Assembly: GCA_963691655.1 (NCBI GenBank)
Contig: OY829327.1
Span: 68,770,079 to 68,834,078 of the forward strand
Reading direction: 5' to 3'
DNA: 64,000 nt
From: Toxonevra muliebris
Lineage: Eukaryota; Arthropoda; Insecta; Diptera; Pallopteridae
Position 1 is the stretch's first letter, and the number at the start of each line of letters is the position of its first letter. Of the stretch, positions 11,401 through 21,589 are shown one piece after another. The notes beneath the pieces were generated by a model, which made no database searches, was not told the DNA's origin, and saw only the letters and a program-made list of their open reading frames with translations. The translations under genes and the position numbers were made by a program.

Positions 11401-12048
11401 ATGTCGGACAGCCAAGCAGCCATTCGAGCATTATGCTCCTTTGAGATCACCTCTAAGTTGGTGTGGGACTGTTTGAGCAAGCTCAATCAACTGGGCAATA
11501 ACAACAAAGTCGCTCTATGCTGGGTCCCTGGACACGCAGGAATTGAGGGTAATGAGCAGGCAGACGAGCTTGCAAGAAAGGGGGCAGCAACCACTTTCGT
11601 GGGACCTGAACCCTTCTGTGGAATAGGAGATAGCGTAATCAGGGAATTACTCAGGCAAGAAGAGAGGAACAAGAGGCAAGAACTCTTTACCAATCTTACG
11701 GGACTGAGGCAATCCAAAGCGCTTTTAGGTAATTATAATAAGAGTAGATACGCATTCTGCATTGGTCTCAACAAAAACAGTTTGCGCATATTAGCTGGTA
11801 TTCTGACTGGGCATTGCGGGCTCAGAGAACACCTTTGCAAGATAGGGGTTGAGCAAAGCTCAATTTGTAGGTTTTGTAATGAGGAAGACGAATCATCAGA
11901 ACATATTTTAGCTCAATGTGGAGCACTGATCCACAAAAGAAGGAAATGTCTGGGCATGCACCAAGTACCCAGTACCGAACTGGCATCCATAGATCCGGGC
12001 GCAATACTCAAATTCTTGAGGGAGACTGGACTGGATGAGGTACTCTAG
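8410..12048 (+). CDS. LINE ORF2 polyprotein: endonuclease, reverse transcriptase, RNase H
   Basis: The 1,212-residue product nicks target DNA, copies the element RNA by target-primed reverse transcription and can degrade the RNA strand. The exonuclease-endonuclease-phosphatase domain spans residues 1-225, with QVNVHHA at 11-17, QEPW at 39-42, CDANAH at 143-148 and SDH at 218-220. The reverse transcriptase follows (FKSPGLDGI, FLDIEGAFDN, GCPQGGVLSPLMWS) with the catalytic YADD at 671-674. RNase H shows D941 (TDGS), E974 (QAEIHA), D1000 (SDSQ), H1042 (PGHAGIEGNE) and D1052. A C-terminal Cys/His cluster (CRFCNEEDESSEH) ends the protein. No stop or frameshift is present, so the enzyme could be active. 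Translation probably depends on reinitiation, because ORF1 ends 5 bp upstream in another frame. Confidence 0.95.
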   Translation: MSSGTGIKCAQVNVHHARAASAVIARTFSKFNLGLILIQEPWHYQGAIRGMACKNGKVIWDNRQDNPRACILIRNNINYVCLTEFMTRDLVPIQAHLNIEGSKRAIVVASAYFPGEESSPPPPEVRQLVEYCNRHRLPLLLGCDANAHSTIWGSTNDNSRGEYLLEFILSANLEILNIGNEPTFVTRVRKEVLDITVCSPNIVGLVKNWRVSKEDSLSDHKIIEFLLEGTSTEIPSFRNPRKTNWTEYIEVLKCNLEGIKSCKVIKNHHELEYSVNELNEAILDAFEGSCPEKAESLGKDAIWWNSTLSDIRTEVRRLHNGAKRNGQWQAYRDKLTEYNKEIRKAKRTSFRNFCDNISSLPAASRIYKTFAKAGQDMRMALKKSDGSFTCNEKERAELLLATHFPGSVGLESRNSEEQPGRINRVDRKVAAEICSAPRLEWALNTFQPFKSPGLDGIFPALLQKGIKEILPFLINIGRSSLAFGYIPTAWRRAKVVFIPKVGKKDTTNPKSFRPISLTSFMLKTLEKVVDNFIRCKVLDTNPLHPNQHAYRAGRSTETALHDLAGKIQGALDVKEVAVCAFLDIEGAFDNTSHEAVNNSLRRRGVDNTTSRWMSEMLSSRTAEMETGLGTISVSTTRGCPQGGVLSPLMWSLVVDELLMKLSEAGIDCQGYADDIVLVARGKFEETLCDIIQRGLGITRRWCRSVGLNINPAKTTIVPFTRKRSLPRWKPISLAGEIIEQKQEVKYLGLVLDSKLTWKAHVEAVTSKATRALMVCRRLAGKTWGCKPSVLRWMYTMMVRPIITYGALAWARRTQLKTAKAKLGKVQRLACICITGAMRTCPTAALEVLLELTPLHLVIENASKAAIVRGTRNKRLTRRSIGLGDRDNPAKDNYLLDCPQDRMDKQYSFEKHFVAKLSSKNEWESVENNYTLKEHTIKWYTDGSRTEDGTGAGVFGPRIKHSEPMGKYPSIFQAEIHAISTCVQFNLDRQYKRQDIAIMSDSQAAIRALCSFEITSKLVWDCLSKLNQLGNNNKVALCWVPGHAGIEGNEQADELARKGAATTFVGPEPFCGIGDSVIRELLRQEERNKRQELFTNLTGLRQSKALLGNYNKSRYAFCIGLNKNSLRILAGILTGHCGLREHLCKIGVEQSSICRFCNEEDESSEHILAQCGALIHKRRKCLGMHQVPSTELASIDPGAILKFLRETGLDEVL

Positions 12049-12139
12049 GCAGATTAGACTAGAAAGAAAAGAGGGACGTACAATAGATCTTATAGGTCGC
12101 GGTACAACGACAGGAACCTCTATAATACAATACAATACA
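12049..12139 (+). other. LINE 3' UTR and TACAA-repeat tail
   Basis: A short 3' untranslated region ends in about four TACAA-like units (TATAATACAATACAATACAA) just before the target duplication. Short tandem-repeat tails of this kind replace poly(A) in several RNase H-bearing LINE clades. Confidence 0.85.
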
Positions 12140-12149
12140 ATCGCGAGAT

Positions 12150-14475
12150 TGATTCGCCTTTTATTTATTTTCTGCCGGGCAGTACAACCGGCAGGTGACG
12201 TCATTTTCTATTAGGTAATCGCTGTATAAGGTATTTTGGATATTAACGTGGAGCTATTCGAAAAAGAACTCACTATCTAGTCATTGATAAATAAAACACA
12301 TATTTATTACAATTACACAAAACAATTTTAAAATTTTATTTTTATTTATTTAATGTTATTTTTCAAGTATTCACCGTTTATTTATTTAAGTATTTTCCCA
12401 CAACTTTTTATATTTTTTTTTGGTTTATTCATGCACTTTCCCATTAAAAATGTTTGCATTCATTTATTTTATTTTTCTCTTTTTTCAAAATGTTTATAAT
12501 AATTGTATTTAATTTGTAATATAATAAAACATTTTAACTGCAATTCTCATTTTTGTTTCTGGTTTTTCAGATATCATTGAGTGCTCAATCCGAAGATTGT
12601 GGCTCATTTATGAATTTTTTTTTTTTTTTGTTAATGTTGACTGCAATTATTGAATATTCTTTAATAAGTTTTTGTTGTTGTATTGTAAACTTTGTTGGTC
12701 ATAGTTTTGCAGTTAATTTAATCATTGATTAATATTATTCTTTTGTTCACCAATCATGAAATTTTTGTTTTATTTCTAAAATAAACAAATAAATTATTTT
12801 TTGTTTTTTTGTTTCTTTTTTTTTTTTTTTTTTTTTGAATGCAACAATACGTTAAACCCACAATATTACAATATTTCAGCTAAATATTTTTTTTATATAT
12901 AATAATATAATAATAATATATTTTTAATTTATGTCAATTATTTATGTATAAAGAACAAGGCTTGTTTTATTTTTTATATATATTTGTTTTTTGTTTTGTT
13001 TTCTAGATTTTCATTTTAAAATGTTTCAATTGAAATATGTAGTATTTCTCGGTATGATATGACTTTGTATTTGTTAATAAATAATTTAGAATCTTTAAAT
13101 GAAAGTGTTAGTTAATAGTTAATAAATATTACTTTGGTTTTTTAAGTTTTTGAAGAAAATAAAGTTTCAATATTTCAAATTTGAAATGAATTTCCGAAAA
13201 GGCTTCCATAAAAAATTGATTATAATAAAATAACTTTTGTAATCTTATTTGTAGATGTATGTAAATATTTAAAACTTGTTTTTTAAAATTGTTGCAAAGT
13301 TTTTTTTTTTTAATATTACTTTTCATTTATGTTTTAATAAATATCGTAATATGCTTATAGTTTTTGTTTGTATTATTTTTATTTTTCATCATAATATAAT
13401 TTTACTAGCATATATATTTTTTTATTAAAATTGTTTTCTCATCGGGCACGAGCTTGATATGTTTTGAAGTTTTTCCATTATCATGATTTTGTTTTGGTTT
13501 TCTTTTTTTTAGTTTACTTATTTAATGTTTAAATTTAACACAAATTACTATATGCTAATAATAATTACAATTTATTATTATTCATTTTAACTTTCATGAT
13601 ATTTTTATGTCAATTTCACTACTTATATTTATCTTTAAAACAAATTTACACATTTTTTTTTTTAATTTTTTGTTGAATAGCAATATTTTTCATAGTAATA
13701 TTAAGCTGTTTTTGGTTATGAGTATATTTCGTTCATTCCAAAACTGTTTGTATACATTTATATACTCGTATATACATATGTATATACTTATATAATGTTA
13801 TGATTTCAGTTTGCATTTTTATGTATAGTTTTCATTATATTATAATTGTATGTATAGTTAATGTAAAAATTTTCACTAATTCAAAATTCGTTTCTTTAAG
13901 GTTTTTTCTTTTGTATTTATGTATATAGGTTATAATATTATATAAATAAGAAATTAAAATTTTAGATAATAAACAAACAAACTGAATAATTTAATAGAAA
14001 TGAAGGACCAGGATGCTCCCAAATTTTATTTCAAGATTTCAATGAAACTAATGAAAGAGAAAGTGAAATCAAATTTGAAATAACTTTATCAACTTAGGAA
14101 ACTTTTTTCCAAAACCAAATGTTCCACTAAGGAGGCATTAAGTTAAGGCTGAAGGTTGAGCTGTTCTCTTTCATTTATAAATTGAATGTGGTCATTTTGG
14201 TTTATTTAACACAAGTAACGCGTTATTTTCAAAACCTGCTTCAGGCTTTTAATTACACTGTATGTTTTAGTTCTAGTCAGACATTAAAAAACCGCACACT
14301 CGAAATTTCGAATACATCCTCAAAATCAGGACTTAGGATAAGAGATGAGAGGCTCAAGTATATACTTGGCCCTAACTCCATTTGCTTTTGACTCGATCTG
14401 CAAATTTAACATGTCGTTTGAAAGATGAGATATAGACGCTTGTGACGATATATTTGATATCTTGTTTAATAAAGC
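12150..14475. other. Strongly T-rich non-coding region
   Basis: From about 12,240 to 13,980 the plus strand is extremely rich in T with long T runs and TATTTAT-like motifs, so the minus strand is A-rich. No ORF of interest or transposon ends were seen. The composition resembles fly 3' UTR or intron sequence of a minus-strand transcript, but nothing in the sequence proves transcription. Confidence 0.5.
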
Positions 14476-14835
14476 ATTGCGGGTGCGAGAGGCGATGGGG
14501 CGGAAGGAGGTCCGACAATTTGCTACGAAGTGTTGCATGGGAGAGGGGTCGGGGGGTCATCAACTGTGTTACATAACGTCGATTTTATTCTATTACATAC
14601 AGATAACTTCATAAATTCACTAGTTTATAATCGCTGAATACGAAAATCATGGCTTACATTTTTTTTGGATATTCTATATGCGATATTAACGATGCAAAAT
14701 GCTTTAAAATGACGAAATAAAAATTTGTCACGTTAATAGAGGGGAGAGGGGAGGGGGTCCGTTTTGTTACGATATGGGGATAGGGGTCAAAATTGGTCAA
14801 AAATTGCGTTACGTAATATGTGAATGGCCCCTCAA
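14476..14835. repeat. Dispersed repeat with GTTACGTAA-type motifs
   Basis: The end at about 14,800-14,832 reads TGCGTTACGTAATATGTGAA followed by TGGCCCCTC, with G-rich patches at 14,500-14,555 and 14,738-14,760 (GGGGAGAGGGGAGGGGGTCC). Related repeats with a GGCCATTCAC...TTACGTAACGC end and C-rich stretches are widespread in insect genomes. A second GTTACATAACGTC occurs near 14,568 in the opposite sense. Boundaries are approximate. Confidence 0.45.
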
Positions 14836-15843
14836 GAAGAAACAATAATATGACAATTTTAATTTTTTATGTTTTAACATTTATTTTTTAAACACTTTTA
14901 AATATTAATACTATATTCAATACAGTGAGCTAATATTTTTTAAAACCTATACAGATTTAGCTTAGTTGTTGAATTTCTACCAATTGTAACTACAAAAAAA
15001 TAATGTATACATACAAACTCAACGACTATGAGTTATTATATACAAAACTTAAACAAATGGAATAAGAGTTTTTATTTGCATCAAGTACCAATTGACTAAA
15101 TAAGCCTAAGACTATTACAGAAATAAACAAATTACATTCGATTCTGATCAATTATTGCTTATTTAACGTGAAATTGAACGCGTTTTCGAAAATTAAACAA
15201 AAACAAACTTCATATAGTACAAAATATATGAGTAAAATGGTTCAAATTTGAAAAAAAAAAAATTTTAAATGTGGGTTCTAAAGAGGTTTTGGACCACAGC
15301 TCCGAGGATTTTTACACCGATATTAAACATAATTAAAATATATAAAATCAATTGAAAATTTTTGGAATTTCAAATTAACAATCTAACAATCGGTTTTTTT
15401 TACCTTAAGTCTAAATTTTGAGGGTGTACCCGAAATTTCTAGTATGCAGTTATTTTTATTTTAACTAGGCCTACAACCTGTACTAGATCTAGTTCAAAGT
15501 CATTTCTCACTGTAAAACAGTCTTATAAAAATGATTAGTTTTTTTTTTATTTTCGGAAGGGCCGAGGTAAGTAGATATAATTTAAACAACACAAAATTTA
15601 AATTGTCAATTGATAAGATTTAGCTCTTTAGCCAGTTTTTCAGTTCGATATTTACTCAGTTTCAGATTTAAATTAAATTTTAAACTTAGATGCTTATTTA
15701 AGAAAATCGGTCGATTTTCGAATGCGACAATCGTATTCATTTGAGCGAAACTTGTTCGACAAAATTGCGCACTTTTTATTTTTCACGAATTATAATCATC
15801 ACTGGGAAAATATTATAATAATGTCGACAGAATCAAAAATCAT
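14836..15843. other. AT-rich intergenic stretch
   Basis: I see no gene, RNA or delimited transposon here. Confidence 0.4.
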
Positions 15844-15845
15844 TA

Positions 15846-15996
15846 GCCCTGTTCACGATTTGGTGCAAATAAATAGTTTTGCATCATTGCAAATGTAAAA
15901 TATTTTTGCTATCACAACAACAAAAATATGCGATACGCAATAAAAATTTGCATTTGCAATGATGCAAGAGCATTTGCAATTTATTGGGAATTGGGC
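15846..15996. mobile_element. Small foldback MITE, TA-flanked
   Basis: The ends GCCC and GGGC are flanked by TA on both sides (15,844-15,845 and 15,997-15,998). Internally a perfect 17-bp inverted pair lies at 15,879-15,895 (TTGCATCATTGCAAATG) and 15,951-15,967. It has no coding capacity. Confidence 0.65.
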
Positions 15997-16101
15997 TATT
16001 GATATATATGATAATCTATTTGCATCTATATTTAGCTTAAGCAGTTTAAATCTTATTTTGGGAAATATTCAGGGCTATCGTGAATAAATTTTCGGGTGAA
16101 C

Positions 16102-16148
16102 ATTTTCACTTGCCAGCAATACATTTTAAATTGCTGACAAGTGAAAAT
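16102..16148. repeat. Hairpin with 19-bp arms
   Basis: ATTTTCACTTGCCAGCAAT at 16,102-16,120 pairs with 16,130-16,148 with one mismatch. The motif TTTTCACTTGCCAG recurs at about 40,486-40,500, so this is probably part of a dispersed element. Confidence 0.6.
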
Positions 16149-16286
16149 TATTATTAAAAAAATATAAATTAAAAAAAAAAAATTATCGAAAACTATTCGG
16201 ATTCATTCCTTGAAGGTGCGATAAGACATGGTTGTAAGTTTTCGTCTTACAATATGGCGTCTTTATACTACACTATGGTGCATAAC

Positions 16287-16759
16287 TAACGCTCGTATCC
16301 ATACAGTTTTTCGCGGTATTATACTGTTTTTTAAACTCAAAAACCGCATACCGCGTTTTTTCTAAAATATCGCGTTTATAGTAAGAAAAAAAATTTAATT
16401 TTTTACCGCCTCGATATTCAAATTTGTCAATAGCAATACGTTGCGAGTATACTTTTGATAGAAGTGGAAACATTGAAGGCGATTCTGATTGTCAAATGAA
16501 TATTCATGCGTTGATTTCTATAAATACTTCATAATAAAGCCGGAATTGCTTCGTCAAATTTCTTTAAAAGGCAAGTACAATACAACAACTACAGAATGAG
16601 AAGACCATTCAAATGATGGATAATTTGCTTTCCTTGTTAATTTTCCTTGAATAAAATTGATACCACGAAATATACAGTTTTTTTAAATCGATTTACCGTT
16701 TTTTTTTAATTTTTGGTAGAAATATACAGTTTTTGGTCCGAAAAAAGATACGAGCGTTA
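16287..16759. mobile_element. hAT-type MITE nested in the Tc1-like element
   Basis: Perfect 13-bp terminal inverted repeats, TAACGCTCGTATC (16,287-16,299) and its complement (16,747-16,759), are flanked by the 8-bp target duplication TGCATAAC (16,279-16,286 and 16,760-16,767). Eight-base duplications and a YARNG-type terminus fit the hAT superfamily. ATACAGTTTTT-like motifs recur near both ends, as expected for subterminal transposase-binding repeats. It encodes no recognisable protein. Its insertion exactly inside the left terminal motif of the host element dates it as younger than that element. Confidence 0.9.
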
Positions 16760-16984
16760 TGCATAACTATTCACCTTTATATCAACACATTCACTGGTTT
16801 TAAGAGGTTGCTAAATAAATCAAAAATTTTTTATGAACGACCACTAAAAATAAGTTGATTCAAAATTTAAATTATTTTAGAAATATTTGCGGGTGTACCA
16901 CTAAAGTTCAATCTTTGTTTTTTATTGGTGCATAACTATAGCCGCGCATATAAAAATAAATATAAAATAATTACAAAATTAGTA

Positions 16985-17360
16985 CGAAATAAAAAAAATG
17001 GGTAACTGAATAATGTGTTGAGCCTCCTTTATTTTTGGTTAGCTCGAAAATCTGATTTTGCATGCTTTGTATCAAGGTTGTTAGAAGCTTGTTCTGAGTA
17101 ACTGATTCCCATGCTACAATGACAGTATTTTTCAACTGTGAAACATTTTGGTATTGCTTGTTTGCATCGTATGTTCGCATGAATAAGAATGCCCTAATTA
17201 TTTTATGTTTGGAACTGATCTGGAGAGCAAGCTACCCATTTTAAAACTTCAACGTTGTGACTACAACCATGGCCTTGTTCCTTGACTGGTATTCTGTGCG
17301 GAGAACGTTCCAAAACACGAGTTGCCGTCCATCGAGATACATTTAAGCCACATTCTTTTG
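16985..17360 (-). pseudogene. Tc1-like transposase remnant, internally deleted
   Basis: The minus strand encodes a Tc1-family C-terminus (VAWESVTQNKLLTTLIQSMQ, then IFELTKNKGGSTHY and a stop). Upstream, the codons spell CGLNVSRWTATRVLERSPHR, which resembles the end of the paired-type DNA-binding region of these transposases. The catalytic DDE core that should lie between them is missing, so the copy cannot be autonomous. Confidence 0.75.
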
Positions 17361-17414
17361 CAATTTGGTGTCTATTTTTTTTGAATCATTTGCCATGTAT
17401 ATACTACAGCACGT

Positions 17415-17576
17415 AACTCGTTTGGAAAGTTTTAATTTTGGTCCTTATTTTTTTTTTTGCCATAATTCCTTTGTTTCTTCAAATAATTTCGAATTAACTC
17501 GTTTGGAAAGTTTTAATTTTGGTCCTTATTTTTTTTTTTGCCATAATTCCTTTGTTTCTTCAAATAATTTCGAATT
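17415..17576 (+). repeat. Exact tandem duplication, 2 x 81 bp
   Basis: The unit beginning AACTCGTTTGGAAAGTTTTA occurs at 17,415-17,495 and again at 17,496-17,576. The period is 81 bp. It lies inside the decayed Tc1-like element. Confidence 0.9.
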
Positions 17577-18110
17577 AATCTATCAGATCTGTTAAGTTAT
17601 TTAGTAAGCTCACAATTACTGAGACCAACCTCTCCAAAATCAGTAATTTCGCATAAATTCTTATCATTTAAATAGGTACCACGTGGCATTAAAATAAATC
17701 AATACTAAAATCTAGAGAAACGATCAGTGACTGATTTTTTTTGCGAAAACTAAAAAATTCATCATGCGGCTACAGTTATGCACCAATAAAAAACCAAAAT
17801 TAAATTTTAACAGTTCATTCGTAAATGCTTCTCAAATAATTTTAATCCTAAATTATATTATGTTCAGCTCTCTTTCATAAAAATTTAATGAATTTATTAT
17901 ATAATCATTTAGAATCAGTAAATGTGTTGAAACATAGGTGCGGCTATAGTTATGCACCCTAGTGTATGCTTCCAAATAAAGTTTTGATAATTTGATAACT
18001 GTAAATGCTATTTATGAAGACCCCACAAATTCTCGATGATGTTTCGAATTAATGACTTTAGAAACTATTTTAACAATGAAACTTTGACATTTTCCAAGAT
18101 ATCAAGTTTC

Positions 18111-18269
18111 TTTTTGGCTCTATCCTTGGGGCAAATATATTGTTACACCTTCGTTGTATCAACACCGAGAACACTTTATTTTAAAATTTCAAGGATTAAT
18201 TTATTTCGCCTATGCTCATTGTGTCGCGTGTTGCTACAGCATACAAACCCCAAGGATAGAGCCGAAAAA
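18111..18269. repeat. Inverted repeat, probable MITE core
   Basis: GGCTCTATCCTTGGGG at 18,116-18,131 is exactly complementary to 18,248-18,263, and T-rich/A-rich flanks extend the pairing with one indel. Weaker similarity continues outward to about 18,050 and 18,340, suggesting a diverged element with long arms. Confidence 0.6.
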
Positions 18270-18417
18270 ATTATTTAATTTCTTGAAACTGCCAAAATGA
18301 TATTGTTTGATTAACTCTTAGAGTTATCAGTTCTAAAGCCTTTTGAAAATTTATAGACATCCTTTAAAATATCATTTACAGTTGCCCAAATTCGATGAAG
18401 TACAAGGATGAGACTGG

Positions 18418-18691
18418 AAGCATTCGACCCGGATTGCACAATACATCCCAAAAATATATGGTCTTCCAAATCGCAGGACAAGCGCATGGAACTATGGAAC
18501 TAATTCAGATGTGCTAAAAGCGAAAAGAAGACAATCAAAGCTCTTTTGTTCAATAGTATTGCAATTTTCCCATTTTGTAATTTTAATTTTCTTAAATTAA
18601 ATTGAAATTATAGTTTATGTTTTTTTGTGAAGAAAAAAAACTTTATTAACTGTTTCGACTCGGATGGGACAATACATCCCAAAAATATTTG
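18418..18691 (+). repeat. Direct repeat pair, about 235 bp apart
   Basis: ACAATACATCCCAAAAATAT at about 18,437-18,456 recurs at about 18,670-18,689, each preceded by a related TTCGAC[CT]CGGAT stretch. No coding content was recognised. Confidence 0.6.
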
Positions 18692-19702
18692 ATCGGTGTA
18701 TTAGTGAGCACATGTTGCGATATTTTGCAGAAAATTATCAAAAAAAACGACAAAAGAAGTGGTAAATGTTATATTTGTGTTTGTCCTAGATGTGAATATA
18801 AAATTATGTATTTTAGTTCAGGGGATTTTATTCTGTGATTAAATTCTGGGATGGTCAAAATCTTACATTTTCTAGGTGTTTAAGATTCACTTAGTACAAA
18901 TATTGTAGGTACATCCAACAGGTTTTTTTCAAATCGAAAGTGTTAAAACATTAGAAAACAAAAAATTTTTTCCCAAATCAGTTTCATTTTAACATACATA
19001 TATTTCAGATTCTTTAATTGAATGTATAAAATTTGCACACTTTTGTCCCACACTGTATTTTTAAGCAAATCCTGATTGAAGTTATGTACATTAAATTCTG
19101 TTATTAAGAACCAACTAGATATTTTACTTGCGCATCAAGTCCCACTGCACTCCATGTAACTCGCCTTACATAGACAATTGAAGAGGTAAGCGTTAGAACT
19201 AAGAAGATCCATTTTGAAAAAAAAAAAAAATTTAGTTACAGCTATGGTCAAAATATTACGCAGTGGCATTGAGAAAAACCTTATCTTTTTGTGATATACA
19301 TATTTATATGATGTTTAAATATAAATTATAGCTATAAGTCTTGAATATCTATAATCTAAATAATTTTTGGCTTAAAAAAATACAAAAAAAAAGAAAAGAC
19401 GCTCCCCAACATAAATTTGGATGGTCAAAGAAATATCAATGCTGAAAATAGATAAAATTGGAACAATTAAGGTATTTACCAGCTGTCGTATACTGTCGTA
19501 TAATTATAATGCCGTAAATATAATCTTGTATGATAAATCAGATCAACCAAAAATCACCACCAGCATTAGCCAATCCAAATGTCTATATATCACGATAATT
19601 ATTACCAACGAATTTGAAAGTCAAAAGAGTCAGTACAGTTTGTTCAAGATAAATATTGATATCAAAATGACGTCGATGTAATATACGCAATTTTGTTATT
19701 AA

Positions 19703-20095
19703 CCCTTTGATGCCCGAATTTTAATATAGCTTGATGGAAACCTTTTGTACTGAAATCATGTTACCTTAGGACTTCCAGAATTATGAATCAAATTTCATAT
19801 TTCAATATATGTTGTTTGTCTTTATGAAAGGTTAAAAAAAGAGCGTTGAAATCTTTTATTGCAAATATTTTGTACTTTCATATTTTCTTATCTTTTATAA
19901 ATATATTTGGTAAAGACATGTCCGCTAAGTAATAATTCAAATTCATTTTTTCCAAAAAACAGTGTAAAAGATTTTAAGAAAAACCGAATACATATCACGG
20001 AATGATTACTAGGAAATTTTGTTTGGTTTTTTTGTACATATTTTATGCAACAACAAAGTCAATGTTGCTTTTAAGCAACATTGGGTATGAAAGAG
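19703..20095. mobile_element. piggyBac-type MITE (TTAA-flanked)
   Basis: The element reads CCCTTTGATGCCC... and ends ...GGGTATGAAAGAG, with TTAA at 19,699-19,702 and 20,096-20,099. The TTAA duplication plus CCC/GGG-type ends is diagnostic of piggyBac elements, though the right terminus is diverged. A subterminal hairpin (ATGTTGCTTTTAAGCAACAT) lies next to the right end. It has no coding capacity. Confidence 0.7.
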
Positions 20096-20116
20096 TTAAA
20101 CACTGAGTGGTATATG

Positions 20117-20400
20117 ACCATTAAAATGATAGTCCACCAGGAAAACGATCCTAAAAGTTTAAGTAAATTGGAAAAAACTAATTCATTCTTAACAAAATCG
20201 ATGTTTTAAAGTAGATTGCTGAATCCACACACCTGAACTTGATTGAAAACCAAATGGGTTGATATTGAAAAAGTGTTTTTCAAATTCATACTTTTGAGGA
20301 TATGTGAGTGTCCAGTGACGAGAGAATGGCAGATGGCTACCGAAGTGAAATGCGGTGGCTTAGCTGATTATATTTTCCGATGATGTGTCGCTGGTATAAC
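20117..20400 (+). pseudogene. Possible Tc1-like transposase fragment
   Basis: ATGATAGTCCACCAGGAAAA begins a reading MIVHQENDPKSLSK that resembles the second catalytic block of Tc1 transposases (QDNDPKHTS). Around 20,222-20,262, TPELD and LIENQ-like residues fit the SPDLNPIEN block in shifted frames. The match is short and broken, so the assignment is tentative. Confidence 0.4.
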
Positions 20401-21329
20401 CTAAAATAGCCATTTTAATATGTTTTAAGAATACTTAGTAGAAAAGTGAATGTATTTTTCAAAATATTGATTTGATCGATATTTGCACACTAAGCCTTAC
20501 TATTTTTTTGTCTGTCCTTTCATTTTTTAAATTATATACACTCAAGACTTCCACTAAAATTAGTGTTTGCCTGAGAATAAACTTTTCCCTTATGTTACTA
20601 CTATTATTTGGGTCGTATTCTACTAAATTATGTAGTGAAATTTGCCAGGGGATCTTTTCCTTTGCTAATCATTGTTATATTGGTTTCAGTACCGCACTAT
20701 TAACATAATTTTGAATAACATTAGTTTACTTAAAATTAATTTTTTTAACTTGCTTAATTCTGGTTGTAACCTCCTCAATTCAATAAAGTCAAAAAAAAAA
20801 AAAACAATCTTACGTAAGAAAAATGTTCAATCCCAGCATCATCCTTTGTCATGCTGAATCCAAATTTGACCACGATTTGAAATTTCTTCGTTGATAAAAA
20901 CATATAGGGTAAAGTGGGGCACATTTGACCTGCCATTTTCAGTGTGACCCCGCCTTAAGAGCCAAAAAGTTAAAATGCAAAAGCTTAATTTGATTTAAAG
21001 AAACGTTATGAACTTTGAAGGTTCTACTTTTACTCTTCTTGGATTTTGTAAATTTGCTAACGCTGATATAATTTTCGACAACTGGTATGTAAGCGTTTTG
21101 TGAATTAATCGTAACTGTTTTTTAAAAAAGAGTAACAAAATTCGTTAGCACTGCTCTTTAATGTTAACAAAATAAAAGTGAGTTTTTTGAAAATAAAACA
21201 AGATAAATTGAAAAAGAAGAAACAAATCATTAAGAGCTTTTGGGGCACATGTGACTTTTACCAAAGGGGCACATTTAACATATATCAAGTACTCATCATA
21301 TTATTGATTTATGTATTTACAATACAATT

Positions 21330-21415
21330 GTTATATTTTCTGTTGATACATTTTTAAAGATATGGTACATATGGTTATATTTTCTGTTGATACATTTTTA
21401 AAGATATGGTACATA
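21330..21415 (+). repeat. Exact tandem duplication, period 44 bp
   Basis: A 42-bp stretch starting GTTATATTTTCTGTTGATAC occurs at 21,330-21,371 and 21,374-21,415. Confidence 0.9.
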
Positions 21416-21589
21416 AAGAAGATAAATCGAAGCGAAATTGATGAAGTAAAAATGAAGAGAGCTATTTCATATATTAGAAATAAAATGGAAACGGCGACAT
21501 CAGCCACCGAAAAATATGAGGTAATTGGACAATGTTTATTAAATCCTGGAGTCGTACCACAAATAATTCGTGAAGTAATCCATAATTAA
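21362..21589 (+). pseudogene. Short transposase remnant, possibly Psq/CENP-B-type DNA-binding domain
   Basis: Within the TA-flanked element, codons from about 21,404 read YIKKINRSEIDEVKMKRAIS, which loosely fits the start of the Pipsqueak-type helix-turn-helix of pogo-like transposases. The first 25 residues come from the tandem duplication. No catalytic domain follows. The assignment is weak. Confidence 0.3.

Larger units (their letters stand above)
6187..12139 (+). mobile_element. Full-length RNase H-type non-LTR retrotransposon (Loa/I-like LINE)
   Basis: The element is bounded by a 10-bp direct repeat, ATCGCGAGAT, at 6,177-6,186 and again at 12,140-12,149: a target-site duplication. It runs from AGGCTGTCATGCTGCCAG to a 3' tail of short TACAA repeats instead of poly(A). 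It has a GC-richer 5' leader, two uninterrupted ORFs separated by 5 bp in different frames, and a short 3' UTR. ORF2 carries an apurinic-type endonuclease, reverse transcriptase and RNase H. RNase H plus a short-repeat tail points to the I/Loa group of insect LINEs, but the exact clade would need a tree. Intact ORFs, a complete 5' leader and an exact target duplication all suggest a recent insertion. Base composition and codon use are clearly richer in GC than the surrounding DNA. Confidence 0.95.
16271..17964 (-). mobile_element. Tc1-like element with long inverted ends and internal direct-repeat motifs
   Basis: The element starts CACTATGGTGCATAACTA at 16,271 and ends with the inverse of CACTAGGGTGCATAACTATA at 17,964, with TA target duplications at 16,269-16,270 and 17,965-17,966. 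The motif GGTGCATAACT[AG]TAGCCGC recurs at the inner edge of each arm (about 16,929 and, inverted, 17,766-17,783). The roughly 170-bp stretches between outer and inner motifs are diverged inverted copies of each other. This is the IR/DR layout known from some Tc1 elements, where each end carries two transposase-binding repeats. The left outer motif is split by a nested hAT-type element. A defective transposase lies on the minus strand between the arms. Confidence 0.85.
17967..19698. other. Intergenic stretch with repeat fragments
   Basis: Contains an inverted pair and a direct repeat listed separately. At 19,033-19,055 ACTTTTGTCCCACACTGTAT resembles a Tc1-like terminus, but no partner was located. 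There is no gene. Confidence 0.4.
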
